Shown: positions 33,390 to 44,002 of the stretch, in pieces
Numbering within the stretch: the first letter of the stretch is position 1
Layout of the letters: every line of letters starts with the position of its first letter
Assembly: GCA_949752795.1 (NCBI GenBank)
Contig: OX457057.1
Coordinates: forward strand, 5,012,632-5,076,631
Reading direction: 5' to 3'
Source of the DNA: Hyperoodon ampullatus
Taxonomy: Eukaryota > Chordata > Mammalia > Artiodactyla > Ziphiidae
DNA length: 64,000 bases
The notes under the pieces: generated by a model
The model's input: only the letters and a program-made list of their open reading frames with translations
What the model was told of the DNA's origin: nothing
Databases searched by the model: none
Program-made: the position numbers and the translations under genes

Positions 33390-34475
33390 AATATAAAATG
33401 GGGAAAATGCAGAATAGCGGCTGCTTTCTCTATTTTAATATGTCTTGCTAGGAGAATTACAGGGGAAAATGTGATACTTTTGGTTCTTCAGTTGATCTGC
33501 ACTAGCCATGTAATGCTGGCCTTTAAAAACAAAAACATCGCGTGTGTCTGTTCCTGGTGCTTTGTGAAGTCTTGTTCGCCAGACGTGTTGCTAGTGCAGT
33601 GTCTGCTCCATGAATACCTTTCAGGGATAAACTTTCAAATATGGGCTGTGGGCTTGGGATCCCCTTGACAGGTGCTGCTGAGAACGAAAATGTGATCTTT
33701 CCAGGGTGCTTACCTCCTATTAATAAAAGAGAAAAGTAAACTAAATGAACCTTGGGAAGTAAAGTGCCATATGAATCAGCTTTCCTCACTCTGAACATAA
33801 CTTGCTCAGAATTTATAGATCCCCTAAGTTCTGCTGATTTTTTATATTGTTTACTCTCCTCTCCAAAATATCAAATAATTCACAGGTGGTAGGTAGGGTG
33901 GCTCTATGGATAATTTGAAATGAGAAATGGACAGCAAAAGAAATTTCCTTCTAGGGGGTCAGTGCTAGGGTGACTCCTTAAGACTAATGCTGCTGGATTA
34001 ATGACCGAGGGCTGCTTCAATATTCATAGCCTGTTCCCTCGGAAGGCTGGGCTATTTCCCGCTTTTATGTCCTGCACAAAACTGTAAAGCAAAGATGGTT
34101 TCATTGCAGCTCTGTGCATAATGAGATGCGCAGGAGCCTCTCCTGCCCATTAATCAGCGTTTGGGGGAGGCTTTTGGAAGCCTGACCTATTGCCGCGGCA
34201 GCTGATCTGAATGCAATGACTTTCCCCCGTGGGAGTTGATGCCGCAGGACAGGAGGGCTGGCTCTGGAGGCCTGGGGGCCCCAGCCATGCGTGCGCTGTG
34301 GAGAGAGCTGGCATGCAGAGAGCTGGGGTCTCTTAAATGAAAGGGCTGCAGGGTGTTGGAGGGAACCGTGGGATGCAGGCGGGATGTAGGGTTGCCATCT
34401 GTTTCTGCAGTCCATCTCATCAGCCCCTCTGGCCCCAGCCGGGTGGGGGTGGTTGAGGAGGGTGGGTGTAGCTGC
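33390..34475. other. Unique DNA with a conserved-looking segment at 33960-34260
   Basis: No repeat. The segment 33960-34260 has balanced composition, ATTAATGACCGAGG and CCATTAATCAGCG homeodomain-type cores, and TGCATAATGAGATGCGC. This texture is often seen in conserved non-coding elements. The minus 144-codon frame at 34535-34101 does not resemble a protein. Confidence 0.3.
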
Positions 34476-34479
34476 ATTG

Positions 34480-34960
34480 ATCAGGAACTGGGGTGCACCT
34501 CTGTGCCAGGCTCTGGCCAGGTGCTGGGGAGACACGTACAGAATTAAGACCTTGCCTCTGCCTCCAAGGTGCTCCCGGGGGGATGGGAAAGGCAGAGACC
34601 CAAACAGATGATTTCAGTGAACCAGATTGGTGCAGTGGTAGATGTTTGATCAATGCGCAGATAACCCCTGCTTCCCCACTTTGTAGGTGGAGGTGGAAGA
34701 GGGGGCCTGGGTAAGGCCTCCTAGAGAAGTGGTGTCTGAGCAAAATCTAAGGAGTCATTCAGACTTGACCAAGGGCAGGTGAGGAGGGGACATGAGGACA
34801 AAGGGCCAGAAGGGAGACCCGCCATCACGGCCAGGGCTGAGAGGATGTGGTTGATGGTGGCTTAGAGCCTGAGGTAGGAGGAGGTGAGACTAGCAAAAAG
34901 CTGGGTGGTAGATTGCCGCTCAGACCTGTAAGATTCTTGGGCTTCATCCCACTCTTTTTC
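34480..34960 (-). mobile_element. L2 LINE, antisense
   Basis: Plus-strand text: CTCTGTGCCAGGCTCTGGCC near 34498, GTGCTGGGGAGACACGTACAG, GACCTTGCCTCTGCCTCC, then GAGAAGTGGTGTCTGAGC and TGTAAGATTCTTGGGCTTC near 34927. These match the reverse of the L2 3' region in the right order. Confidence 0.6.
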
Positions 34961-35550
34961 GGTTTATGTTTAGGCAGGCTGCGTGGCACGGCCGATGTGT
35001 AATTCAGGTGAGTGGATTTCCGAGGGTGGAGGAAGGAGGAAAAAGGGAAGGGACTCGGGGCAGTGGCTAATAGGGTCCTGTTATCTTGTGGCTACTGTTG
35101 CCAGAATTTGGATACAAGCTAAAAACATAAAATTAGCTTCAAAAGGTTTTAGAGGCCTTCACGGGGTATTTCCAATAACAGGAAGATAAGAGGCTGGCTG
35201 GGAGGCATTTCTCTAAACTTCGATCCAAAAATTAAGGGCTGGGAGGATCCACAGCTGTCCATCCCCCGTCTCTGGCTTGAAATCCCCCAGCCACTTCAAT
35301 AGGCCTTATCCCCGCGCTGGTAACTTTCCCTGAGAGGTGGCAAAGCCAGGTTGGGGGTGGATCCCTCGTCCTGGGATTCTTTTGAGCTATGGTTGGAGTC
35401 TTTTCTTCAAGAAGTTTCCACCTCTAGGGCTGGAGAAGGGGGTGGGAAACAGCTGGAGGATCCATGCACAGCATTCTCTTCCTCACCTTTGGGGGATAAA
35501 GTCAAAACCAAACAAGCAAAAACCCACCTTTCCTGCTTGTATTTGGATAG

Positions 35551-35611
35551 GCGTGTGTGCACGCATGCACACACGCATCATTCACTCACACACACACAGA
35601 CACACACACAT
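35551..35611 (+). repeat. (CA)n-rich microsatellite
   Basis: An impure CA repeat; the cleanest run is 35586-35611, interrupted by a single G. Confidence 0.8.
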
Positions 35612-36512
35612 CACTCACTAGCTGCTGAGATTCATGATGACATCATGAATATCAGCATTAAAGGCTGCTTTGAGGATCAATAGCAATACACGTGCTGCAT
35701 TTAAATATCAGCCATTAAGGTCGAAGCTTGAAAGCATGACTCCTGGGAGGCCAGTTGGACCTGGGGGAGGGGATGAACTGAACCTTAGTTATATATTTCA
35801 ATGACCCAGGGATCAATACATGCCAGATTACATTTTCTTATCTGTTCTTTAAATCTTGGTCCTCCCTTGGGTCCATCATTTTAGTGTCCTCAGTCAGCTT
35901 GGTGTTTTTGGTGGCAGATGTGGTGACTGTGACTTTTTAATTTGTTCCCTTCTGTAGTAAGGCCTGGGTCTGCATTTACTGTCCAACCAGAAATATTCTT
36001 TAGCGTTTTTCTTTAGTGTTACTTCTCTGGGTCCAAGTTTATGGCAGAAACAAAGCTGAAGAGGAAAAGTATGGACTAGCAAGCAGTGAAATGGCCATGA
36101 GGCGTTGTCCTGTCTTCTCGAGCACAGGTATTAGTGCCAGGGAATTTCTGGGTGGTAGAGCTGGTGGTCAGAGGGGTCCTACTGCCGGAGATCATAGCAT
36201 GAGCCACTGAGAACTGCCAAGCACACTCAACCTCCTGGTTCCTCCAACTTAAGAAGCTGTTTTAGGCACAGGTATCCTCTCCAGGCAGGTCCCCGATTGC
36301 TCTCTGAAACTACAATTTGATTTCCTACAGAGCCTCCTTCTTGCTTCTGCCCGTGAATCTAGGTCCCCCTCTCAAGGTTATCCTTTCTTCTGATGTTTCG
36401 CTCATCAGCCTAACCCTTGGCCACCATGCTTGGCTCTGGACTCCCTGCAGAACTTGTCCATTGGCATCCCCATGGGGCTTGGGGAGGTACTTTGGTATTG
36501 TCATTTGTCACA

Positions 36513-36550
36513 GTGTGTGTGTGTGTGTGCATGCGTGCATGCGTGTGGGT
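36513..36550 (+). repeat. (GT)n with GCAT interruptions
   Basis: A GT run at 36513-36529 followed by alternating GCATGCGT units. The whole tract alternates purine and pyrimidine. Confidence 0.85.
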
Positions 36551-37039
36551 GTCCCCACCCTCCCTCCCCCCCACCAGCTTTGAGGTCTATCTTACCTGTT
36601 TGCCTACCCAGAGCATCACAAAACAGTCTGCACATGCTCAGTAAGTGTGTGCGCTGTCAGAGGTGAATAAACGTGCACTCTTGTTCTTTCTGACCTGGCC
36701 CTCAAAGTATTCTCAAGTTACGATTTTTGGTAACTTTAAATAACCCAAAACAGATTAAAGACTGAATGCCTAGTTCCTATCCTAAAATCTGGGGACTGAA
36801 CACTAATCCAAAGCCAGGGAGCTTCTCCTGAAGCCTGCAGGACCTGGAGCAAACAACCATCGGGAACTTGAGTTCTCCTTCCATAAAATGGGTGGATTGA
36901 TACCTGCCCTTATCTATGGTATGAATATGTGGTCTGCATAGATTAAGCCATATTAAAAATTTGATGAGGGCTAAAACAAATGTCAATGCAATTGGAGCTC
37001 TGAGCACAAGTTACAGAATTGTCTGTTACCGTGATGTAT

Positions 37040-37230
37040 CACTCCTTCACACATCCAGCAACTATTCATTGGCTGTCTGCTATGATGCCCCAGATACTGC
37101 TGTAGACCTTGTGATGCAGGAGAACAGATAAAAATCTCTGCTGACCTCATGGAGTTACATTCTAACAGGGCAGAGAAAGACAATACACAATTGGTATGTG
37201 ACATGTCAGGCAAGTGCTAAGAAGGAAAAC
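37040..37230 (-). mobile_element. L2 3' region, antisense
   Basis: Plus-strand text TCCAGCAACTATTCATTGGC, GCCCCAGATACTGCTGTAG, CTGACCTCATGGAGTTACATTC, CAGAGAAAGACAATACAC. It is a diverged relic. Confidence 0.65.
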
Positions 37231-37294
37231 ACAGCCGAGTAAAAAGATAGAATGTCACGGCACAGTTTCAGAGACATTTCAAAGCGGGAGATGT

Positions 37295-37500
37295 TATTGG
37301 TTTGGAATCAGACAGAAATGGACTCAGATTTTGACTCTCATCTTCTAGGGCAACTAATTTAACCTCTCTGACCCTCAGTTTCTTTATTCATAACAAGTGA
37401 ATGATACTCATTTTCCAGGGTTGTTGAGGATTTTAGTTTGAGTATAATGACTGTCATGTAGTAAGAGTTTAATACATGGGGTCAGCATTATTATTATTCC
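37295..37500 (+). mobile_element. MIR SINE
   Basis: GGAATCAGACAGAAATGGACTC near 37305, AATTTAACCTCTCTGACCCTCAGTTTC near 37356, and GGGTTGTTGAGGATTTTAG. Sense orientation, nearly complete. Confidence 0.75.
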
Positions 37501-37596
37501 TATAAAATCAAGGGCTATGTTAGTCATCACATTCAACTGTCTGTTGCTTAGCCTGGAATCTCCCAGTGATTTTGCAAATATCAAGAAGTGCCTCCC

Positions 37597-37806
37597 GGGC
37601 TTCCCTGGTGGCGCAGTGGTTGGGAGTCCGCCTGCCGATGCGGGGAGCGCGGGTTCGTGCCCCGGTCCGGGGGGATCCCACGTGCCGCGGAGCGGCTGGG
37701 CCCGTGAGCCATGGCCGCTGGGCCTGCATGTCCGGAGCCTGTGCTCCACAGCGGGAGAGGCCACAGCAGTGAGAGGCCCGCGTACCGCAAAAAAAAAAAA
37801 AAAAAA
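37597..37806 (+). mobile_element. CHR SINE, short young type, plus strand
   Basis: The tRNA-like head GGGCTTCCCTGGTGGCGCAG contains the A box, and GGGTTCGTGCC the B box of an internal RNA polymerase III promoter. The body ends GTACCGC followed by A-tail. A perfect 14-bp TSD AAGAAGTGCCTCCC lies at 37583-37596 and 37807-37820. The right copy directly abuts the L1 at 37821, whose own target duplication uses the same site. Confidence 0.97.
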
Positions 37807-37820
37807 AAGAAGTGCCTCCC

Positions 37821-38821
37821 TTATGAGATTAGATCATTCCCTAACACCATACACAAAAATAAGCTCAAAATGGATTAAAGACCTAAATGTAAGGCCAGAA
37901 ACTATCAAACTCTTAGAGGAAAACATAGGCAGAACACTCTATGACATAAATCACAGCAAGATCCTTTTTGACCCACCTCCTAGAGAAATGGAAATAAAAA
38001 CAAAGATAAACAAATGGGACCTAATGAAACTTCAAAGCTTTTGCACAGCAAAGGAAACCATAAACAAGACCAAAAGACAACCCTCAGAATGGGAGAAAAT
38101 ATTTGCAAATGAAGCAACTGACAAAGGATTAATCTCCAAAATTTATAAACAGCTCATGCAGCTCAATAGCAAAAAAACAAACAACCCAATCCAAAAATGG
38201 GCAGAAGACTTAAATAGGCATTTCTCCAAAGAAGATATACAGACTGCCAACAAACACATGAAAGAATGCTCAACATCATTAATCATTAGAGAAATGCAAA
38301 TCAAAACTACAATGAGATATCATCTCACACCAGTCAGAATGGCCATCATCAAGAAATCTAGAAACAATAAATGCTGGAGAGGGTGTGGAGAAAAGGGAAC
38401 ACTCTTGCACTGCTGGTGGGAATGTGAATTGGTACAGCCACTATGGAGAACAGTATGGAGGTTCCTTAAAAAACTAAAAATAGAACTACCATATGATCCA
38501 GCAATCCCACTACTAGGCATATACCCTGAGAAAACCATAATTCAAAAAGAGACATGTACCAAAATGTTCATTGCAGCTCTATTCACAATAGCCCGGAGCT
38601 GGAAACAACCTAAGTGTCCATCATCGGAAGAATGGATAAAGAAGATGTGGCACATATATACAATGGAATATTACTCAGCCATAAAAAGAAACGAAACTGA
38701 GCTATTTGTAATGAGGTGGATAGACCTAGAGTCTGTCATACAGAGTGAAGTAAGTCAGAAAGAGAAAGACAAATACCGTATGCTAACACATATATATGGA
38801 ATTAAAAAAAATATATCATGA
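37821..38821 (+). pseudogene. L1 ORF2p C-terminal fragment, open, fused in frame to SINE
   Basis: About 333 codons without a stop. The reading frame opens at an ATG at 37517, crosses unique DNA and the CHR SINE, and enters the L1 in the ORF2 frame, giving a 434-residue frame. The L1 part has the ORF2p C-terminal zinc-knuckle pattern C-x3-C-x7-H-x4-C at residues 286-303 of that frame, and the usual conserved stretch toward [14 protein letters not shown]. The endonuclease and RT domains are missing. The in-frame join is probably accidental, since short-type SINEs are often open in one frame. Confidence 0.8.
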
Positions 38822-39022
38822 AGAACCTAGGGGTAAAACGGGAATAAAGACACAGACCTACTTGAGAATGGACTTGAGGATATGGGGAGGGGGAAGGGTA
38901 AGCTGTGACAAAACGAAAGAGAGGCATGGACATATATACACTACCAAACGTAAGGTAGATAGATAGTGGGAAGCAGCCGCAGAGCACAGGGAGATCAGCT
39001 CGGTGCTCTGTGACCGCCTGGA

Positions 39023-39053
39023 GGGGTGGGATGGGGAGGGTGGGAGGCAGGGA
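39023..39053 (+). other. G-quadruplex-forming tract in L1 3' UTR
   Basis: Five runs of three or four G separated by one or two bases. G-rich tracts at this position are a conserved feature of mammalian L1 3' UTRs and are reported to fold as G-quadruplexes. Confidence 0.6.
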
Positions 39054-39192
39054 GATGCATGAGGGAAGGGATGTGGGAACAGATGTATATGTATGACTGA
39101 TTCACTTTGTTATAAAGCAGAAACTAATAAAAAAAAAAAAGTACCTCCTTTTTTTGCAGAGCCTGTGACTGAGCAACTAAACATCTCTAGAG

Positions 39193-40122
39193 CAACAGTT
39201 ACCCAACTTTCTGGTTTCAGGATCTCTTTACAGTCTTAAAACTTATTGAGGACCCCAAAGATCTTTTGTTTATGGGAGAGAGCTATAATATTTGCTTCAT
39301 TAGAAATTAAAACAGAAATTATTAAAATTTGTATTAATTCATTAAAACATAACAGTAATAAACTCATTTCATGTTCATATAAATAGCATGTTATTTAATG
39401 AAAGGTAACTGTATTTTCCAAAACAAAACAGAATGTAGTGAGAAAAATAGTATTGTGTCTTACATTTTTACAAATCTCTTTAATGTCTAGCTTAATAAAA
39501 GTCAACTGAATTCTCATATCTGCTTCTGCCTTTAATCTGTTGCAATATTTGAAGTAGATGAAGAAATCTAGCCTTACTCTGATATGTAATTAGAAAAGGA
39601 AGAAGTATTTTAACTGCCTTTTCAGAGAATTGTGAATATTCTTCTTTGATACCATACCAAAACTTGACAAGTGGTACTTTCTTAGATGTGAGTTGCAATG
39701 TGGAATCTGAAATTACATCAGTGAATTTTTTGGTACCCTTTTACATTAAAATCCATTAGCCTATCCTTTATTTTTAATCAGGGGGAGGTATCTTTTGATA
39801 TGAATCTTTGAAACAATCTTCCACCTGGGCATGGTTTTGTAAAATCATACTGGTCATTTTGAAAACATTGGTTCACTCAGTTATGCAGACCTTCCAAAAG
39901 TTGACATATTTCATTGTACAATACCAAATCCTTTGTTAATATCATTATCAATGGATGTCATCAGAAAGATTTTTAAGTTTTGCAAGCTGTCAAGTTCATG
40001 GTAGTGAATACAATTTTGCCAAATTCTAACTTTTACTTGAAAACTCAAATTTTGTCTTTTGCAGAAAATATGCTCAGCTGAAGTGATAGTCTTATATTCC
40101 TTAAAAAATGTCTGCCAGATAT
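39193..40122 (-). mobile_element. Ancient hAT DNA transposon, left part
   Basis: It begins with a hAT-like terminal sequence (CAACAGTTACCCAACTTTCTGG). The interior encodes, on the minus strand, degenerate hAT transposase. The element continues at 42540-43040 beyond an inserted L1. It matches long hAT-type repeats whose coding region relates to the domesticated ZBED5/FAM200 genes. I do not assign a family name. Confidence 0.7.
39492..39698 (-). pseudogene. hAT transposase C-terminal dimerisation domain remnant
   Basis: A 68-codon minus frame with the hAT C-terminal pattern: FWYGIKEEYSQFSEKAVKILLPF followed by a region ending in GRSRYENSVD, comparable to the F-W-x-x-x-x-x-E-Y-P-x-L/S...A-L-x-x-L-L-P-F pattern of hAT dimerisation domains. 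In the intact protein this region holds transposase subunits together. The T-T-Y-L-C-E core is mutated and no catalytic residues lie here, so it is non-functional. Confidence 0.65.
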
Positions 40123-42536
40123 GTGTTATTAATTTCTAATTTTATTTCATTGTGGTCAGAGAACATACGTTGTATGACTTGAATTCTTTTAATTCTTTAA
40201 AATTTATCAAGAGTTATTTTATGGCTCAGAATATGATGTATCTTGTAAATGTTGTGTGCACTTGTAAAGAATGTGTATTCTGCTGTTGTTAGTTGGAATG
40301 TTCTATAAATATCAACTAGGTCAAGTTGGTTGATAGTGTTGTTCAGGTCTTCTACATCCTTACTGTATTTGTGTCTACTTGTTTTGTCAATTATTAAGGG
40401 AGGAGTGTGGAAATCTCTAACTAGAATTGTGGATTTGTCTATTTCTCTTTGTATTGCTATCAGTTTTTGCTTTATATATGTTGAAGCTCTCTTGTTTGGT
40501 GCCTAAACATTTATGACTGTTAGGTATTTTTGATTATGACTTCTTTATCATTATGAACTCATCCTTTTTATCCTTGGTAGTATTTTTTTGTTATGAAGTC
40601 TATTTTGTGTGATATTAATAAAGCTAATCCAGATTTCTTTTGATTAGCATTGGCATGGTAGAGCTTCTTCAATCCCTTTACTTTCAACTTACTTTTTGTC
40701 TTTATAGTTAAAGTGGGCTTGTAGACAGTATATGGTTGAATCTTGCTTTGTAACCCATCTTATAATCTCTGTCTTTTATTTGAAGTATTTAGATCATTTA
40801 CATTTAATGTGATATGGTTGGATTTCCATTTGATTTCTATTTTTTCCATCTGCTTTTTCCCCCCTTTTTTCTTTTTCTACCTTCTTTTGGATTAACTGAG
40901 AGTTTTTATGATTCCATTTTATCTCCTTTTTTGGCTTATTAGCTATAACCTTTTATTATTTTAGTGGTTATTTTAGAGTTTTTAGTATACATCTTTAACT
41001 TATCACAGTTTCCTTTCAAGTGACATTATACCACTTCATATATAGTGGTATAGACTGCTTGAAGTTGTCACTGATGTTTTTTCATTTTTTTTTCTTTTTT
41101 CTCTCTGTGTTTCATTTTGGATGGTTTCTATCGCTATGTCTTTAAGTTCACTAATATTTTCTTTTGCAATGTCTAATTTTCTGTTAATCCTACTCAGTGT
41201 GTTTTTCATCTCAGATCGCGTTTTAGGTTTTCATTGCAGTTTTCTTCTTTAGAAGTTTTACTTGGGTCTGTTTAAAACCTCCATGCCTCCTCTTAACATG
41301 CTCAATTTTCTTATCTACTAATATTATTATTGTATAATTTTTGGTTTGGTTGTGATTTCTTTTTCTTCTCATTGTGATTCGTACTTCTTTGCATGACTGG
41401 AAAATTTCTGTTTGATCCCAGATATTATGAATTTCACCATGATGGGTACTGTATACATTTTTTATAATTTTAAAAATATTTATTTCTTTTATTTATTCAT
41501 TTTTGACTTTGTTGGGTCTTCGTTGCTGCACGTGGGCTTTCTCTAGTTGTGGCGAGTGGGGGCTACTCTTCATTGTGGTGCGCAGGCTTCTCATTGCAGT
41601 GGCTTCTCTTGTTGTGAAGCACAGGCTCTAGGTGCACGGGCTTCAGCAGTTGTGGTGCGTGGGCTCAGTAGTTGTGGCTCATGGACTCTAGAGTGCAGGC
41701 TCAGTAGTTGTGGCACACAGGCTTAGTTACTCTGCGGCATGAGGGATCTTCCTGGACCAGGGCTTGAACCCATGTCCCCTGCATTGGCAGGTGGATTCTT
41801 AACCACTGAGCCACCATGGAAGCCCTGTATACATTTTTTGTTCCTATAAATATTCTTGAGCTTTGTCCTGGAATGTGGTTACATTAATTGGAATCAGTTT
41901 CATCTGTTCAGGTCTTGCTTTTTCACTTTGTTAGGTGGGTGCACAGCAAGCATTGGGTGTAGAGCTAATTTTCTCCCACTACTGATGTAATATTCTATTG
42001 AGTAGTCTACCCTAAGCCCTATATACTATGATGTTTTGGTGGGAACAGCCAATTTCGAGGCCCAAGTGTGAATGATGATGATTGTTCTCTCTAATTCTTC
42101 TGGGTGATTCATTTCATGGCTTCAGATAGTTTCTTCATTACACACATACACGGTTCTGTATTTATTTGAATACTTGAGGGAGAACCCCTGTAGAGCTCTG
42201 GAGTTCTCCGGTACTCTGCCCCAGGACCCCCAACTGCCCTGACCTCCTTGGACTCCTAGTTCCTTCACCTCAATTCAGGGAGATAGATTACTGGGCTCTG
42301 CCTGGGTCCCTTTCCTGTGCCGTGGCCTGGAAACTTTCTCTAGCAAGAAACTGGGGCAGTCATAGGTCTCAGTTTGTTTATTTCCCATCTCTCAGGGATC
42401 ACTGTCCTTCATTGCCTGATGTCCAATGTCTAGAAAACTGATGTTTCCTATATGTGTCCAGCTTTTTAGTTGTCCCAAGCGGGAGGTTACATCCAGCCCT
42501 AGTTATTCCTGCATCTTGGCCAGAAGAAGAAGTCCT
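40123..42536 (-). mobile_element. L1M 5'-UTR-only insertion in hAT, antisense
   Basis: Antisense L1M 5' UTR, from an internal point (CATTGTGGTCAGAGAACATAC near 40151) to the true 5' start, seen as GCATCTTGGCCAGAAG near 42512. The flanks CTGCCAGATA (40111-40120) and CTGCCAAACA (about 42535-42544) look like a diverged TSD. The 3' end of the insert, read on the minus strand, is AATAAAATTAGAAATTAATAAC, with an internal AATAAA signal. ORF1, ORF2 and the normal 3' UTR are absent. A CHR SINE interrupts it. Confidence 0.7.
41464..41825 (-). mobile_element. CHR SINE, long type, minus strand
   Basis: Full length (362 bp), with a perfect 14-bp TSD TGTATACATTTTTT at 41450-41463 and 41826-41839. The A/T-rich tail is at the left, the tRNA-like head at the right (rc of GGGCTTCCATGGTGGCTCAG). 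It lies inside the L1M fragment, which lies inside the hAT element. Confidence 0.95.
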
Positions 42537-42539
42537 GCC

Positions 42540-43040
42540 AAACACCTGAGTGTGAATAGCCAGTTTGTCAGTCATTCTTTCAAGTAAAGGTGGTGTTCTG
42601 TGGGAAAAGTGGCTGGGAGAGCTTGCAACTTAAGCACACAGAGGTCTTCTTCAAGACAGCCATCATACTTCAGTTTGCAGCAGAAGAGCTTTATGTATAC
42701 TTCCATTTTGTCACACAGAATGTGGAAGAGACATCTAATTGGAGATTGAGGTTTAATAAAATCAATAATTTGTACTGCTTCATTAAGGAATCCTTGAGTA
42801 AAACTGGTGTGTGTTTCTGGAAGTGCATGTTGATGGAGATACATGACTCCTAGTACAGTCTGTCACTGCTGCCTTAATTTGTGCCAAGGCCCTCGCAGTT
42901 TTACCCACCATTACTTTTGCTCCAGGAGTGCAAATGGCAACACAGTGAAAAAGGCAAATGACTTCTTAGTGTTTTGCAAAAAGTTTCGACCTCACGGTCC
43001 TGTAAACAGGGTCTTGGGGATCCCCCAAGGATCCACAGAC
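42540..43040 (-). mobile_element. Ancient hAT DNA transposon, right part
   Basis: The continuation of the element broken at 40122. Near its right end, GACCTCACGGTCCTGTAAACAGGGTCTTGGGGATCCCCC resembles the sub-terminal hAT sequence. The terminal inverted repeat itself is lost where L1 sequence begins near 43040. Confidence 0.7.
42572..42844 (-). pseudogene. hAT transposase middle-region remnant
   Basis: A 90-codon minus frame containing FLNEAVQIIDFIKPQSP, a LFHILCDKM segment and a decayed region where related proteins have an E-V-R-W-L-S-R-G motif. This pattern is shared by the hAT-derived ZBED5/FAM200-type proteins. Its position upstream (on the minus strand) of the dimerisation-domain remnant at 39492-39698 is correct for one gene. 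Confidence 0.6.
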
Positions 43041-43044
43041 CATA

Positions 43045-43290
43045 CCATACACAGACAAGTTGCAGAAAGAGATGTATTGTATGGTACCATTTACAAAAGC
43101 CTAAATGTAAAAAATGTGTGTTGTTTATGGATACTTACATATGTAGTAAAATAAAAATGAAATAGAAAATAGTGGCTACCTCTTGGAGGAAAGAGAATGA
43201 GATGGGCTAGGTAATAGGAGCTCTAGTCATATTTGTAATTCTTATTTTTTATTTCTAAAAAATAACTCTGAGGAAATCTATGGAATAGTA
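43045..43290 (+). mobile_element. L1M 3' end, sense
   Basis: ACAAGTTGCAGAAAGAGATG near 43057, GTATGGTACCATTTACAAAAGC near 43080, GGTAATAGGAGCTCTAG and an AT-rich end. It truncates the right end of the hAT element. Confidence 0.6.
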
Positions 43291-43327
43291 AGACTTGAAA
43301 ATATGGTTGGTTGGCAGGTGTGTTTTT

Positions 43328-44002
43328 TTTTTTTATTGAAGGATAGTTGATTTACAATGTTGTGTTAGTTTCTACTGTATAGCATGTATACATTCTTTTT
43401 TTATATTCTTTTCCATTATGGTTTGTCACAGGATATTGAATATAGTTCCCTGTGCTATACAGTAGGACCTTGTTGTTTATCCAGTCTATATACAATAGTT
43501 TGCATCTTCTGATCCCAAACTCCCGGTCCATACCTCCCCCACCCGCCCTCTCCCTTGGCAACCACAAGTCTGTTCTCTATGTCTGTGAGTCTGTTTCTGT
43601 TTCATTTATGTCGTATTTTAGATTCCACACATAAGTAATATACGGTATTTGTCTTTCTCTTTCTGACTTACTTCACTTAGTGTGATAATCTCTAGGTCCA
43701 TCCGTGTTGTTGCAAATGGCATTACTTCATTCATTTTATGGCTGAGTAATATTCCACTTTACGTATATACCACATCTTCCTTATTCATTTATCTGTTGAT
43801 GGACATTTAGGTTGCTGCCATGTCTTGGCTATTGTGAATAGTGCTTCTATGAATATAGGGGTGCACGTATCTTTTTAAATTAGAGTTTTGTCTCAATATA
43901 AGCCCAGGAGTGGGATTGCTGTATCATAGGGCAACTCTATATTTAGTTTTTTGAGGAAACTCCATACTGTTTTCCATAGTGGCTGCACCAACTTACACTC
44001 CT
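43328..44002 (-). mobile_element. 5'-truncated artiodactyl-type L1, antisense
   Basis: Poly-T at the left, then 3' UTR (TAGTTGATTTACAATGTTGTG near 43346) and ORF2 C-terminal antisense ending near 44002. The 15-bp flanks GGCAGGTGTGTTTTT (43313-43327) and GGCAGGTGGGTTTTT (44003-44017) form a TSD with one mismatch. It is a different 3' UTR subfamily from the L1 at 37821. The ORF2 part has stops. Confidence 0.92.

Larger units (their letters stand above)
34965..37035. other. Unique non-coding DNA with two dinucleotide repeats
   Basis: About 2 kb with no recognised transposon or coding similarity. It contains a CA-rich tract at 35551-35611 and a GT tract at 36513-36550. The AT-richer region around 35690-35870 could be conserved non-coding. 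Confidence 0.3.
37821..39140 (+). mobile_element. Young 5'-truncated L1, plus strand
   Basis: The last third of ORF2 (to the stop at 38819-38821), then a ~310-bp 3' UTR with a G-rich tract (39023-39053), ending AATAAAAAAAAAAAA. The 3' flank AAGTACCTCC (39139-39148) repeats the AAGTGCCTCC at the left junction, giving a TSD. The open ORF2 remnant indicates recent insertion. 5' truncation, the usual fate of L1 copies, removes the promoter, ORF1, endonuclease and RT, so it cannot move on its own. Confidence 0.95.

Noticed and set aside
37597..37700. tRNA gene
   Set aside because: The A-box and B-box-bearing head is the tRNA-derived part of a CHR SINE; no cloverleaf or discrete tRNA end follows. 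The same applies to the other seven SINEs.
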